The notes beneath the pieces were generated by a model. The model had not been told where the DNA came from and did no database searches. It was given only the letters and a program-made list of their open reading frames with translations. Source: Rhizobium sp. FKL33 (lineage in GTDB: Bacteria > Pseudomonadota > Alphaproteobacteria > Rhizobiales > Rhizobiaceae). Taken from it: a DNA stretch of 64,000 nucleotides. The position numbers were made by a program, and so were the translations under genes. Positions 55,529-64,000 of the stretch are shown in pieces. The stretch covers positions 124,001-188,000 of the forward strand of contig NZ_STFX01000010.1 in assembly GCF_005222915.1 (NCBI RefSeq). The letters are read 5' to 3'. The first letter of the stretch is position 1; each line of letters starts with the position of its first letter.

Positions 55529-55593
55529 GAGTGTTATTTCTTGTATTGCGAAACGTGATGCAAGACAATTGGCGGGATCACAAGGATTTCGCC

Positions 55594-56583
55594 ATGCGCC
55601 GCTATATTCCCAACAGCTTCACGCTGATGCTCATCGCCACCGTCATTGTCGCCTCGTTGCTGCCGGCGAGCGGCGCTTTCGCGGATTGGTTCGGGGTCGC
55701 GACCGACATCGCGATTGCGCTGTTGTTTTTCCTGCATGGCGCGCGGCTGTCGCGCGAGACGGTGATCAAGGGCATGCTGCATTGGCGGCTGCATCTGGTG
55801 ATCCTGGCGGTCACCTTCATCGTCTTTCCGCTTCTCGGACTGGCGCTCGGCTTCCTGCCGGAAAGCCTGTTGCCGCATCCGCTCTATCTCGGGCTGCTCT
55901 ATCTCTGCGTCCTGCCGTCGACGGTGCAGTCGTCGATCGCCTTCACCTCCATGGCGGGGGGCAATGTGCCGGCGGCGGTGTGCTCGGCTTCGGCCTCCAA
56001 CATCATCGGCATGTTTCTGACCCCGCTTCTGGTCTATTTCCTGTTCTCGCTCGGCGATGGCGGCAGCGGCTTTTCGCTCGGCGGTCTAGAAACGATCCTG
56101 CTGCAATTGCTCGCGCCTTTCGTGCTCGGCCAGATCCTGCAGCCCTGGGTCGGCGACTGGGTGCGGTCGAAGAAGAACCTTCTTCTGCCCGTCGATCGCG
56201 GCTCCATCCTGATGGTCGTTTATCTGGCTTTCAGCCATGCGGTGATCGAAGGCGTCTGGAGCGATTTTTCGCTGCGCGATCTCGCCGTGGTCGCCGTCAT
56301 CGACATGCTGCTTCTGGCGCTTGTGCTGGCGTTGACCTATTGGGGATCGAAGGCGCTGGGCTTCAATCGCGAGGACGAGATCGTCATCGTCTTTTGCGGC
56401 TCCAAGAAGAGCCTGGCGAGCGGCGTGCCGATGGCCAACGCCCTGTTCGCCGGGCCAATGATCGGCTCGATCGTGCTGCCGATCATGCTGTTCCACCAGA
56501 TCCAGCTGATGGCCTGCGCGGTGATCGCCGAGCGCTATGCGGCGGCGCGCCGTCGTTCGGCGCCAGAGCCCGCCGCCGCCTGA
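55594..56583 (+). CDS. Bile acid:sodium symporter-like (BASS, SBF-like) transporter
   Basis: This sodium-coupled transporter of 329 residues has about ten membrane helices. The SBF-like features are LLYLCVLPSTVQSSIAFTSMAGGNVPAAVCSASASN near residues 110-145, and CGSKKSLASGVPMANALF near residue 270, the discontinuous-helix crossover region. The ATG at 55594 has an AAGGA ribosome site; an earlier in-frame start lacks one. It is divergent from the LysR gene and convergent, three bases apart, with the last gene of the amide-cleaving cluster. It could therefore belong to that cluster's transport or be independent. Confidence 0.86.
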   Translation: MRRYIPNSFTLMLIATVIVASLLPASGAFADWFGVATDIAIALLFFLHGARLSRETVIKGMLHWRLHLVILAVTFIVFPLLGLALGFLPESLLPHPLYLGLLYLCVLPSTVQSSIAFTSMAGGNVPAAVCSASASNIIGMFLTPLLVYFLFSLGDGGSGFSLGGLETILLQLLAPFVLGQILQPWVGDWVRSKKNLLLPVDRGSILMVVYLAFSHAVIEGVWSDFSLRDLAVVAVIDMLLLALVLALTYWGSKALGFNREDEIVIVFCGSKKSLASGVPMANALFAGPMIGSIVLPIMLFHQIQLMACAVIAERYAAARRRSAPEPAAA

Positions 56584-56586
56584 GGT

Positions 56587-57210
56587 TTAAAGCGTGGCGA
56601 TGAAGTCGAGGATCTCCGCTTCCGAGACCACATCGGCATATTTGGCGTTCATGTCGAACAGATTGGCCTCATGCGGGGCGGGATGCCGGTCGCCGCAGGC
56701 GTCGGCGACGACAGTGGTGATGAAGCCATGCGACATGGCGTCGACACAGCTCGCCCGCACACAGCCGCTCGTGGTCAGGCCGGTAAGGATGACATTGTCC
56801 ACGCCCATCGAGGTCAAGAGCGGCGCAAGCGACGTGCCGAAAAAGGCGCTGGGATATTGCTTGGAGATCACGAATTCATCGGCGTCGGGCTGAAGTCCGG
56901 CGGGCCATGCGCCGAGCGGATTGCCGGCGGTGAACGAGGCGAGCGGCTTGGCCTTCTGGAAAAAGCGACCGCCATCCAGACCCGAGGGATGCAGCACGAC
57001 GCCCGTGATGATGACGGGGACGCCTTTCGCACGGGCGGCGGCGCGGATGCGCAGCGCGCTTTGAAGCGCCGCGTCCACCCCTGCATAAAGTGGGCTGGAT
57101 GGTTCGAAATAGGCCTGGACGAAATCGACCAGAACCAGCGCCGGCTTCTTGCCGAAGCCGATGCGGTTGTCATAGGCGCGAGCGTAATTTTCCTTGAGAT
57201 CGGCATCCAT
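56587..57210 (-). CDS. Isochorismatase-fold amidohydrolase (N-carbamoylsarcosine/maleamate amidase-like)
   Basis: This cysteine hydrolase of 207 residues has the catalytic Asp in LVLVDFVQAYF near residue 30, Lys in ISKQYPSAFFGT near 117, and Cys in TTSGCVRASC near 151. The GCVR motif and GDRHPAPHEANLFDMNAKYADVVSE resemble N-carbamoylsarcosine amidohydrolase and maleamate amidase more than RutB. It would hydrolyse a terminal amide or carbamoyl to release ammonia. The ATG at 57208-57210 has an AGGA site; a GTG overlapping the upstream stop is the alternative. It is last in the rut-like operon. Confidence 0.85.
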   Translation of the reverse strand: MDADLKENYARAYDNRIGFGKKPALVLVDFVQAYFEPSSPLYAGVDAALQSALRIRAAARAKGVPVIITGVVLHPSGLDGGRFFQKAKPLASFTAGNPLGAWPAGLQPDADEFVISKQYPSAFFGTSLAPLLTSMGVDNVILTGLTTSGCVRASCVDAMSHGFITTVVADACGDRHPAPHEANLFDMNAKYADVVSEAEILDFIATL

Positions 57211-57221
57211 GTCGGCGTTCC

Positions 57222-58082
57222 TCACGTTTCCGCATAGGTCTTTTCGAAGCTCCAGACGTCTTCGAAGCCTAAAAGCGTGTTGAAGTCCTTGAAGGGATAG
57301 AGATCCACCGCATCGGTGGTCACGCCATTGTCGAGAAGATCCCGATAGGCGGCGCGGACGGCCTGCCCATGCGCGAGGAAGCCGAGCGCTGGATAGATCG
57401 CCATGCCATAACCGAGCGACTTGAGCGTTTCGACCGGCATTAGCGGGGTCCGCCCGCCATTGACCATATTGGCGAGCAGCGGTTTGTCGATGGCGGCGGC
57501 GATCTCGCGGACTTCCTCCTCGCTCTCTGGCGATTCCACGAAAATGATGTCGGCGCCGGCCTTCGCATAGGCCTGGCCGCGGCGGATCGCCTCCGCAAGA
57601 CCGAGGCCGGTGCGCGCGTCCGTCCGGGCGATGATCAGAAAATCATCGCTTGTACGACTGTCGACGGCGACGGCGATCTTTCGCACCATGTCTTCCATCG
57701 GCACGACGCGGCGATTGGGCGTATGGCCGCATTTCTTCGGAAATTCCTGATCTTCCAGCTGGATGGCGCTGACGCCGGCCTGTTCGTAGCCCTGCACAGT
57801 ATGGCGCACATTCAGCAGGCCGCCATAGCCCGTGTCTGCGTCGGCGATCACCGGCGTCTTCGTGCGCGCGACGATCTGGGCGATGCGCTCGATCATATCG
57901 CGATAGGTTGCAATTCCGGCGTCGGGAATGCCGAGATAGGAGGCGACGGTCCCGTAACCCGTGACGTAAAGGGCTGGAAATCCCATCGTATCGGCGATGA
58001 GCGCTGAGATCAGTTCATAGACGCCCGGGGCGAGTATGAACCGTTTTTCCGTGAGCGCCAGTTTCAGTGCGGGATCTGCCAT
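57222..58082 (-). CDS. Isocitrate lyase/PEP mutase family lyase
   Basis: This TIM-barrel lyase of 286 residues belongs to the isocitrate lyase superfamily, which includes methylisocitrate lyase, dimethylmalate lyase and oxaloacetate decarboxylase. Metal-binding DADTGYGG lies near residue 80, and the loop QEFPKKCGHTPNRR, with the KKCGH active-site form, is near 115. IARTDARTGLG follows. Such enzymes cleave 2-hydroxy dicarboxylates or phosphonates. In this operon it would act after the amide steps. It overlaps the amidase gene by 19 bases. Confidence 0.85.
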   Translation of the reverse strand: MADPALKLALTEKRFILAPGVYELISALIADTMGFPALYVTGYGTVASYLGIPDAGIATYRDMIERIAQIVARTKTPVIADADTGYGGLLNVRHTVQGYEQAGVSAIQLEDQEFPKKCGHTPNRRVVPMEDMVRKIAVAVDSRTSDDFLIIARTDARTGLGLAEAIRRGQAYAKAGADIIFVESPESEEEVREIAAAIDKPLLANMVNGGRTPLMPVETLKSLGYGMAIYPALGFLAHGQAVRAAYRDLLDNGVTTDAVDLYPFKDFNTLLGFEDVWSFEKTYAET

Positions 58083-59389
58083 GCGAACTCCAGTGGCTTA
58101 TGGGCATTAAGTACCGGCGCGATGCGGGCCGCGACGGCGAGAAGCGAAGGGTCTGAAAAGCGCGGACCCAACAGGGTGACGCCGATCGGCAGAGCGAATC
58201 CGGAGAGCGGCGCATGCAATGCGGGAACGCCGAGCAGCGTCCAGATGGCGTTGAACACGGGATCGCCCGGCCGTCGTCCAAGCGGCGCGAAACCCGGTGC
58301 GCTGGGCGCAATCACAGCGTCGAAATCGGATGCCAGCAGATCGAAATCGATCCGCGCCACGGCTGCGGCGTCATAGGCGTTGCGGAGATCGGCGAGCGAG
58401 CGCCCGTCGCGGTTTTCCACCCGGTGATGAAAATCATCATGCAGATCGGCGCCGAAACGGCGGGCGAGATTGCGGAAGGCGGCGGCCCCCTCTCTGTGCA
58501 GAATCGTGCGATGGTGATGATCGAGTTCGGCGAAGGATGGCGGAAGTTCGAGAAGGCGTATGTCCCATCCCACCTCGCGCAACCGGTCCTCGGCAGCTGC
58601 GAGCGCGGCTTGGGCGTCGCCATCGAGCTTTTCGGCATGCGGGCCTCGGGCGATCGCGATTGACAGGTCTCGGGAGCCCTTGGATGGACGGATTGTCTCG
58701 GTCAGACCGAAAACGCCGGCGAGGAGCGAAAGATCTTCGACGGAGCGGGCGTGCCAGCCGATAGTGTCGAGGCTGTTGGCGTAGATCTTCACCCCTTCCC
58801 GGCTGACCAGTCCGAAAGACGGCTTGAACGCGTAGACGCCGCAGAAGGAGGCCGGCCGGATGGTCGAGCCGCCAGTCTGCGTGGCGAGCGCCAGCGGAAC
58901 ATGCCCATCCGCCACGCCGGCCGCCGAACCCGCCGATGAGCCGCCCGACGTTCTCGTCAAATCGACCGGATTTCCCGTTGCGGCGTCGCGTCCGGCGGCG
59001 GCGAATTCCGTCGTGTCGGTCTTACCGAGAATGATAGCGCCTTCTGCATGCAGCAGATCGACCGGAGCGGCGTCCGCCGCCGGCTGAAAGCCGGAAAAGA
59101 GCGGCGAGTTATGCGTGGTCGGCAGATCCCTGGTGTCGAACACGTCCTTCACGCCGATAGGCAGACCATGAAGCCGACCCCGCTTGCTCAGTGGAACGGC
59201 GTCTGCGTCTTCCGCCATATCGAGGGCGCGGGGATGGATCGCCAGCCAAGCGCGGACTGAGCCGTCTCGGGTGCTGATCCGCTCGAGACAGGCGGCGACG
59301 AGGTCACGGGATGTTATCTCGCCTGCCGCAAGGGCGGCGAGGGCTTCCATTGCGGTCAGTCCGTAGAGGGGCTGCGTCCGGCGCGTCAC
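58064..59389 (-). CDS. Amidase signature enzyme (second in operon)
   Basis: This amidase of 441 residues has the Lys-Ser-Ser triad: LPIGVKDVFDT near residue 79, SGGSSAGSAAG near 153 (cis-Ser), and ATQTGGSTIRPASFCGV near 175 holding the nucleophile Ser. It hydrolyses an amide or urea-like bond. The GTG at 59387-59389 overlaps the upstream amidase stop (GTGA), so the pair is coupled. It differs considerably from the first amidase, so the two likely act on successive intermediates. The substrate is unknown. Confidence 0.89.
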   Translation of the reverse strand: MTRRTQPLYGLTAMEALAALAAGEITSRDLVAACLERISTRDGSVRAWLAIHPRALDMAEDADAVPLSKRGRLHGLPIGVKDVFDTRDLPTTHNSPLFSGFQPAADAAPVDLLHAEGAIILGKTDTTEFAAAGRDAATGNPVDLTRTSGGSSAGSAAGVADGHVPLALATQTGGSTIRPASFCGVYAFKPSFGLVSREGVKIYANSLDTIGWHARSVEDLSLLAGVFGLTETIRPSKGSRDLSIAIARGPHAEKLDGDAQAALAAAEDRLREVGWDIRLLELPPSFAELDHHHRTILHREGAAAFRNLARRFGADLHDDFHHRVENRDGRSLADLRNAYDAAAVARIDFDLLASDFDAVIAPSAPGFAPLGRRPGDPVFNAIWTLLGVPALHAPLSGFALPIGVTLLGPRFSDPSLLAVAARIAPVLNAHKPLEFAWQIPH

Positions 59390-60909
59390 AGGCCGGCCCC
59401 CGGAGGAATGGCGCGGTGGTGATCCGTCGCGCCCTGGAAGCTGATGGCCGCCTCGAGGCACAGGATATCATCGCCGGGCCGCGCGACGATCTGGATGCCG
59501 GTCGGTAATCCTGCCGCGCCGAAGCCAGAGGGCGCCATGAGCGCCGGAAAGCCCGTGAAATCGAAGATCATGGTGTTGCGGGAAATGATCTCTTGAAAGC
59601 TGATGGCTTCGCCGTTGACGTCGACTGTCAAGGAGTCGAGCCGTCCGGCTTCTCCACCGATGCCCGGCGTGATCATCACGTCCACAGTCTTCATGGCAGT
59701 CACCAGCGCAGTCTGCGCGTCCTTGCGCGCTTGCAGAGCCGCAAGGTAATCGACTGCAGAAAAAGTCAGCCCCTTGCGCAGCCGGAGGAGCAGGCCCGGA
59801 TCGAATAGTTCGGCGCGGTCGAGATTTCGGCCCTGAAGGGCGGCAAGTTCGCATTGCAGGATGATCCATCCCGCCTCATGCCAAGGCTCGATGTCCAAGG
59901 CCGGCAAATCGACGAGGTGGTGCCCCAAGGTTTCCATGACCTTCAGCGCCATGCCCCAATTTTCGAGCACGGCCCGGTCGACGCGCTCGGTGAACCAGGT
60001 TTGCGGCACGCCGATGCGCAAGGGGCGGGTTGGTTCGCGACGCAAGAGATCCTCACATCCCGCGATGATGGAGGCTGCCGGCTCTGCGGTCATGAAGGGC
60101 AGGACGCGGGCCAGGTCGATCGCGTTGCGCGCCATGGGCCCGACATGGTCGAGCGTCCAGGACAGCGGCGCAACTCCTTGACGCGACACCAGTTCGCGGC
60201 TCGGCTTCAACCCGGTGACGCCGCACCAGCAGGAGGGAACACGGATCGAGCCGCCCGTATCCGTGCCGAGCGCAAATGGCATCAACCGCGCCGCCAGCGC
60301 CGCGCCCGAGCCGGTCGATGAGCCTCCGGTCCAGCGCTTTTCGTCCCAGGGATTTGTGACGGCGCCAAATCGCGGATTATGCGGAGAACCCGCAGCGAAT
60401 TCTGTCGTGGCGGTGATCGCAAGAGGTATCGCTCCCGCCGCGCGCAATCGTTCGACGACATGCGCATCGCACGGCGCGATGCGATCTCCCGTGAAATGGG
60501 ACCCGCAGGTAATGCCGGCGTCGCGGACATCGATAATGTCCTTGACCCCGAAAGGAAGGCCCTCGAGAGGTCGCTGCCGTCCTCGTTCCCAGCGTCTGGC
60601 GCTGTCTCTCGCCAGATCCTGCCAATTCGGGGCGAGACGCAGCACCGACTGACGACCAAAAGGGTTTGTTTCAATCGCCGAAACCAGTTCGGCAAGATAG
60701 TCCACCGGGCTCAGCGCGCCTTCGGTATAGGCTGAGAGAAGGTCTCCAAGGCTCACGTCGCGGCCTCGACGCGCCAGGAGAGATCCTGGCGCGGTCGGTA
60801 TCCCGAAAGCGGTTGACGGATGCGGCGTCCGACGAAAGGGAAGGTCCGCCTGCGATGGATCCCGCAATGTCGATGGATCCATCGCCTGTCCCGTTTCCGA
60901 AGCCCGCAT
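59386..60909 (-). CDS. Amidase signature enzyme (first in operon)
   Basis: This amidase of 507 residues is longer than its neighbour. The triad is visible: LPFGVKDIIDV near residue 120, WTGGSSTGSGAALAA near 195, and LGTDTGGSIRVPSCWCGVTG with the nucleophile Ser near 217. The ATG at 60907-60909 is used because AGGG lies eight bases upstream. It is 13 bp after the RutA-like gene. The family includes enzymes cleaving ring-opened ureido and amide compounds, which fits a place downstream of a ring-opening oxygenase. Confidence 0.89.
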   Translation of the reverse strand: MRASETGQAMDPSTLRDPSQADLPFRRTPHPSTAFGIPTAPGSLLARRGRDVSLGDLLSAYTEGALSPVDYLAELVSAIETNPFGRQSVLRLAPNWQDLARDSARRWERGRQRPLEGLPFGVKDIIDVRDAGITCGSHFTGDRIAPCDAHVVERLRAAGAIPLAITATTEFAAGSPHNPRFGAVTNPWDEKRWTGGSSTGSGAALAARLMPFALGTDTGGSIRVPSCWCGVTGLKPSRELVSRQGVAPLSWTLDHVGPMARNAIDLARVLPFMTAEPAASIIAGCEDLLRREPTRPLRIGVPQTWFTERVDRAVLENWGMALKVMETLGHHLVDLPALDIEPWHEAGWIILQCELAALQGRNLDRAELFDPGLLLRLRKGLTFSAVDYLAALQARKDAQTALVTAMKTVDVMITPGIGGEAGRLDSLTVDVNGEAISFQEIISRNTMIFDFTGFPALMAPSGFGAAGLPTGIQIVARPGDDILCLEAAISFQGATDHHRAIPPGAGL

Positions 60910-60922
60910 CCGCGACACCCTG

Positions 60923-62005
60923 TTATTCTGCAGCGATCTTAAGGGCGCTGCGGCTTTCCATCAGAGGCTGGATGCGCTGACCGAACTGGTCGAGACCGAT
61001 CAGGAAGTCGTCGAAGGTCAGCATGATGCCTTTGGTCCCCGGAACGGTGGCGGCTTCGTCCAGCATGCGGGCGACATTCGCATAGGAACCCACCAGCGTG
61101 CCCATGTTGAAATTGACCGCGCCTTCCGGCAGGTTGATCGACTTGGCGGTCGAGGACGCGTCGGCGTTTGCGTCCTTGGAGCCCTGATCCGCCATCCAGG
61201 CGAGCGCATCGACATCCGCGCCAGCGCGATAGCTTTCCCATTTCGCCTTGGCGAGTTCATCCGTCTCGTCGGCGATCACCATGAACAACACATAGGAGCC
61301 GACGTCACGGCCGGTCTTGGCGGCGGCGGCGATCAGCCGCTCATTGTTGGGCGCATAGGCGGTGGGCGTGTTGATACCCGATCCCAGCACGAAATTGTAG
61401 TCGGCGTATTGGGCGGCGAACTCCATGCCGCGCGGGCTTTGACCCGCTGCGACGATTTCGATCTTGTGGTCCGGCATCGGCCGCATCTTGCAATCCTTCA
61501 TGGTGAAGTGCTTGCCGTCGAAACTGCATTCGCCCTTCGACCAGAGCTCATTCATGATGTGCACATATTCGGTCGAATAATCGTAGCGATATCCGAAATA
61601 GTCGTCGCCGGGCCAGATGCCCATCTGGTCGTATTCGGCCATCTGCCAGCCGGAAACGATGTTGACGCCGAAGCGACCGGGCGCGACCGAATCGATCGTG
61701 GTCGCCATGCGCGCCACAATGGCCGGCGGCAAGGTCAGCACGGCGGTGGAGGCGAACAGCTTGATGCGCTCGGTGACGGCGGCAAGCGACGCCATCAGCG
61801 TGAAGGATTCGAGATTGTAGTCCCAGAATTCGGTCTGGCCGCCAAAGCCGCGCAGCTTGATCATCGACAGGGCGAAATCGAGCCCATAGCTTTCCGCCTT
61901 CTGCACTATCTGTTTGTTGAGCTCGAAACTCGGCTTGTATTGCGGTGACGCCATCGAGATGAGCCAGCCGTTGTTGCCGATGGGAATGAAGACTCCAATA
62001 TCCAT
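60923..62005 (-). CDS. rutA: RutA-like flavin-dependent (LLM) monooxygenase
   Basis: This luciferase-like flavin monooxygenase of 360 residues. RutA opens uracil or thymine with FMNH2 and oxygen to a ureidoacrylate peracid. The sequence is close to RutA throughout: [14 protein letters not shown] near the start, [19 protein letters not shown] near residue 50, [15 protein letters not shown] near 130, [16 protein letters not shown] near 235 and [20 protein letters not shown] near 305. The ATG at 62003-62005 has an AAAGGGG ribosome site. No rutB-rutG follows; two amidases do, so the real substrate may not be uracil. Confidence 0.82.
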   Translation of the reverse strand: MDIGVFIPIGNNGWLISMASPQYKPSFELNKQIVQKAESYGLDFALSMIKLRGFGGQTEFWDYNLESFTLMASLAAVTERIKLFASTAVLTLPPAIVARMATTIDSVAPGRFGVNIVSGWQMAEYDQMGIWPGDDYFGYRYDYSTEYVHIMNELWSKGECSFDGKHFTMKDCKMRPMPDHKIEIVAAGQSPRGMEFAAQYADYNFVLGSGINTPTAYAPNNERLIAAAAKTGRDVGSYVLFMVIADETDELAKAKWESYRAGADVDALAWMADQGSKDANADASSTAKSINLPEGAVNFNMGTLVGSYANVARMLDEAATVPGTKGIMLTFDDFLIGLDQFGQRIQPLMESRSALKIAAE

Positions 62006-62049
62006 TTTTAGGTTCCCCTTTTTCATCAGTTTCGGAGGAGGGTCGAGAC

Positions 62050-62064
62050 TGTATGTACGAACTA
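62050..62064. promoter_or_regulatory. Putative GntR operator before the RutA-like gene
   Basis: Read on the minus strand, TTAGTTCGTACATACA lies 45-60 bp before the RutA-like start. It shares TTAGTNCGTACATA with the site at 63158-63171. The dyad core GTNCGTAC resembles HutC-subfamily sites. Confidence 0.65.
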
Positions 62065-62244
62065 ATGCAAAATTCGTGAGGGCTGTCTAGCCTAAAAATG
62101 ACGCTTCTTTGTGCGTGATGAAATCATGTGCAGACGCACGGAAACCGTGCTGCATGCGGCGCCGAGGATCTGATCACGATGGATGAACAATAGGCTTCGT
62201 CCGCGCTTTCAGCGCGGGAAGGCGCGACTGGCTGTCGATGCGAC

Positions 62245-63060
62245 TCAGTTTTCGGCGCGCAGCGTGGTCGTATAGGTGAAGCGTTCGGCGGGAAGGACTT
62301 GAAACGCGTATTCCAGGAGGCGCCGGCCCGAGCCGTAATAGCGCCGCGTCACCACCAGCGCGAGATCGCCGGTCTTGGCGCCGAGCCGGGCGGCGATGTC
62401 TTCTGTCAGGGTCATCGGTTTGATGTCCTGCTCGATTTCCTGGATCTTTTCACCGGTATATTGCTCGATATAGTGAAAGATCGCGCTACGGGCGATGTCG
62501 ATGTCCTTGACCGCCGCCGACAGCCGGGCGTCGACATACACTTCATTCCATGAGAAGGGCTTGCTGCGGTTGGTCGGATAACGAATGCCGCCCATATGGA
62601 AGAATTTCCGTCCTGGTCTGCAGCCGAGATCCACCGCCAAACGTCCTTGCGCCGAAATCTCCTCCTTGAAGGCGATCACGAATTCCGTTTCTGCCGCGAT
62701 TTCGAACAGTTCGGAGCGGGAGTGGGCGATAAAGCGAGTGCGCTCGGGATTGAACCCCGCCTCCACGCGGGTGCCTACGCCTTTTCGGGCTGAGAGGCGC
62801 CCCTTGTTGCGCAGCGTGCCAATGGCTTGTCGAACGGTCTGACGGCTGACGCCGAGCGCCTCCGCCAGTTCGTTTTCTGTCGGCAGCAGTGATCCGACGG
62901 GGTAGTCGCCATTGTTGATCTTGTTCTCGATGTGGCGCGCGACCTGAAGATAAAGCGGCGCCGTGTCGAGTTCGGGCTTCCAGCCTTTTCCCGTCGTCGC
63001 GGTCTGTTCTTCCGAATTGGCGAGCGTTGGTATCGAGTTCATAGGACGATCATGCCTCAT
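62245..63060 (-). CDS. GntR/HutC-type regulator of the RutA-like operon
   Basis: This HutC-subfamily regulator of 271 residues has a winged helix at about residues 28-90 (PLYLQVARHIENKINNGDYPVGSLLPTENELAEALGVSRQTVRQAIGTL) and a C-terminal UTRA ligand domain starting near residue 100 (RSELFEIAAETEF...). The ATG at 63058-63060 has a GAAGG site 14 bases upstream; the ATG at 63042 with GAGG is a good alternative. It is divergent from the MFS gene and lies upstream of the RutA-like operon. The shared TTAGTNCGTACATA motif in both promoters points to it as their regulator. Confidence 0.86.
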   Translation of the reverse strand: MRHDRPMNSIPTLANSEEQTATTGKGWKPELDTAPLYLQVARHIENKINNGDYPVGSLLPTENELAEALGVSRQTVRQAIGTLRNKGRLSARKGVGTRVEAGFNPERTRFIAHSRSELFEIAAETEFVIAFKEEISAQGRLAVDLGCRPGRKFFHMGGIRYPTNRSKPFSWNEVYVDARLSAAVKDIDIARSAIFHYIEQYTGEKIQEIEQDIKPMTLTEDIAARLGAKTGDLALVVTRRYYGSGRRLLEYAFQVLPAERFTYTTTLRAEN

Positions 63061-63157
63061 GCGCGGTCTTTGAACCTTCTTTTTCAAGGGAATGCAAACA
63101 AATTCATAAGGGTTCGCGAAAGGACCTTTCGGGGCTTGTGCTTCGCTCGGCATTCGT

Positions 63158-63171
63158 TTAGTACGTACATA
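63158..63171. promoter_or_regulatory. Putative GntR operator between regulator and MFS genes
   Basis: TTAGTACGTACATA lies 32-45 bp before the MFS start and 98-111 bp before the regulator start. It matches the site before the RutA-like gene at 13 of 14 positions, with a GTACGTAC core. Confidence 0.65.
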
Positions 63172-63202
63172 TCCAAGGAAGTAGCCGGGGTGATTTCCCA
63201 GA

Positions 63203-64000
63203 ATGTCCGATATTGTAGCGGAGACCTCGGTCGCTAAGCCGAGGGTCTCATCCCTTTTGCAGACGCTTTCCACAGCCACCCTCATCCAGATTGTCGCCAC
63301 GACGAGCGTCCTGGCGCTGACGGCGATCGCGCCTGCCGTCGCGGCGGATCTTGAGGTCGGGGCATATTGGATCGGTTACCAGATTAGTCTCATTTACGCC
63401 TCCGGCATGTTTTCCTCAGCGGTCGCCGGAACGCTGGTGCAACGTTACGGGCCAGTGCGGGTGGAGCAGGCAGCGCTTTTCTGTTTTGCGCTCGGCTTTG
63501 CCGGCATCGCGACGTCATGGATACCGGCCATCGTGCTCGCGTCTCTGCTTATTGGGTTGGGATACGGGCTGAATAATCCTGCCGCATCTGAAATGCTCAG
63601 CCGCGTAACGCCTCCGAGCAAGCGCAACCTCATCTTCTCCGTCAAGCAATCTGGCGTGCCGCTGGGCGGTATCGTCGCGAGTTTCGCGTTCCCGTTTCTG
63701 TCCCGCTATATGGATTGGCGGTTGGCGCTTCTGGCCGGCGTTCTTGCGTCCGTCGCTACGATGGGCCTGTTGACGTTGACGCACGCGGCGACCGCGCCGC
63801 GTCGCGCGGAGGCTCGTTCGCTTGTCAAAGGCCTCGTCGACGAGCAGGCGCTGATCTGGAAAGACAGGAAGTTGCGTACGCTGAGCGTGCTCGGCTTTGC
63901 CTATTCGGCGATGCAGTTGTCCGTGTCCGCCTTTGCCGTCGTGACGTTGACGCATGATGCTGGCTGGTCCCTGCTCGCAGCGGGTGGGGTGGCGGCGGGC
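63203..64000 (+). CDS. MFS transporter (3' end outside window)
   Basis: This major facilitator protein has its first 266 residues visible. About seven membrane helices are seen, the first near residues 24-45. RYGPVRVEQAALFCFALGFAG and the downstream helix around residues 150-175 (SVKQSGVPLGGIVASFAFPF) are typical of 12-helix MFS proteins. It is the only gene rightward of the GntR regulator and shares its operator region. The probable cargo is the substrate of the RutA-like pathway. Confidence 0.86.
   Translation, partial: MSDIVAETSVAKPRVSSLLQTLSTATLIQIVATTSVLALTAIAPAVAADLEVGAYWIGYQISLIYASGMFSSAVAGTLVQRYGPVRVEQAALFCFALGFAGIATSWIPAIVLASLLIGLGYGLNNPAASEMLSRVTPPSKRNLIFSVKQSGVPLGGIVASFAFPFLSRYMDWRLALLAGVLASVATMGLLTLTHAATAPRRAEARSLVKGLVDEQALIWKDRKLRTLSVLGFAYSAMQLSVSAFAVVTLTHDAGWSLLAAGGVAAG

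Noticed and set aside
55594-56583. BASS transporter as a certain member of the RutA-like operon
   Set aside because: It is convergent with that operon and pairs with its own divergent LysR gene; a functional link is possible but not supported.

Overview
This window is a GC-rich chromosomal or megaplasmid segment, most likely from a soil- or plant-associated alphaproteobacterium of the order Hyphomicrobiales (Rhizobiales). The evidence is the set of families present: a smo/mtlK polyol operon, a D-apiose pathway, a HutF-type histidine pathway, many ABC importers, and GntR, LacI and LysR regulators. I see no rRNA, tRNA, CRISPR array, insertion sequence or prophage gene. Nearly everything is catabolism with its dedicated transport and control.

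Layout. 1-6178: histidine utilisation, hutF divergent from hutI-hutH-hutU-hutD, with a perfect HutC-type palindrome between them. 6290-6739: a NUDIX hydrolase, followed by an empty stretch. 7197-17104 (minus strand): sorbitol/mannitol operon, SorC regulator then ABC importer smoEFGK, smoS, mtlK, a HAD phosphatase and an FGGY kinase. 17174-24457: a LacI regulator divergent from an oxidoreductase, a TIM-barrel isomerase/epimerase and an ABC sugar importer; the two operators sit either side of the promoter. 24460-29592: an orphan antitoxin-like protein, an ABC-F ATPase, two AraC regulators, a hydroxypyruvate-isomerase-like protein and a WGR protein. 29599-35185: a GMC oxidoreductase, a nitrate/taurine-type ABC importer and a LysR regulator.

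35264-47493: genes matching oxidative D-apiose catabolism: a GntR/FCD regulator, a RuBisCO-like protein (oiaX), a kinase (oiaK), a D-apionate lactonase (apnL), a D-apiose dehydrogenase (apsD), a ribose-type ABC importer with a DUF2291 lipoprotein, and D-apionate oxidoisomerase (apnO). Sugar would be imported, oxidised to the lactone, hydrolysed, oxidised and isomerised, phosphorylated and split by the RuBisCO-like enzyme. A near-identical 17-bp element lies upstream of both operons, so one regulator probably controls both.

47740-56583: an ALDH, DUF1028, RidA operon; an FAD monooxygenase; a YchJ protein; an ArsR-SRPBCC pair with two matching operators; an ArgE-type deacetylase; and a LysR regulator divergent from a BASS-type transporter. 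56587-64000: the least explained system. A RutA-like flavin monooxygenase is followed by two amidase-signature enzymes, an isocitrate-lyase/PEP-mutase family lyase and an isochorismatase-fold amidohydrolase. A GntR regulator and a divergent MFS transporter adjoin it, and a shared TTAGTNCGTACATA motif lies in both promoters. None of the usual rutB-rutG partners is next to rutA, so this may be a different ring-opening and amide-cleaving pathway.
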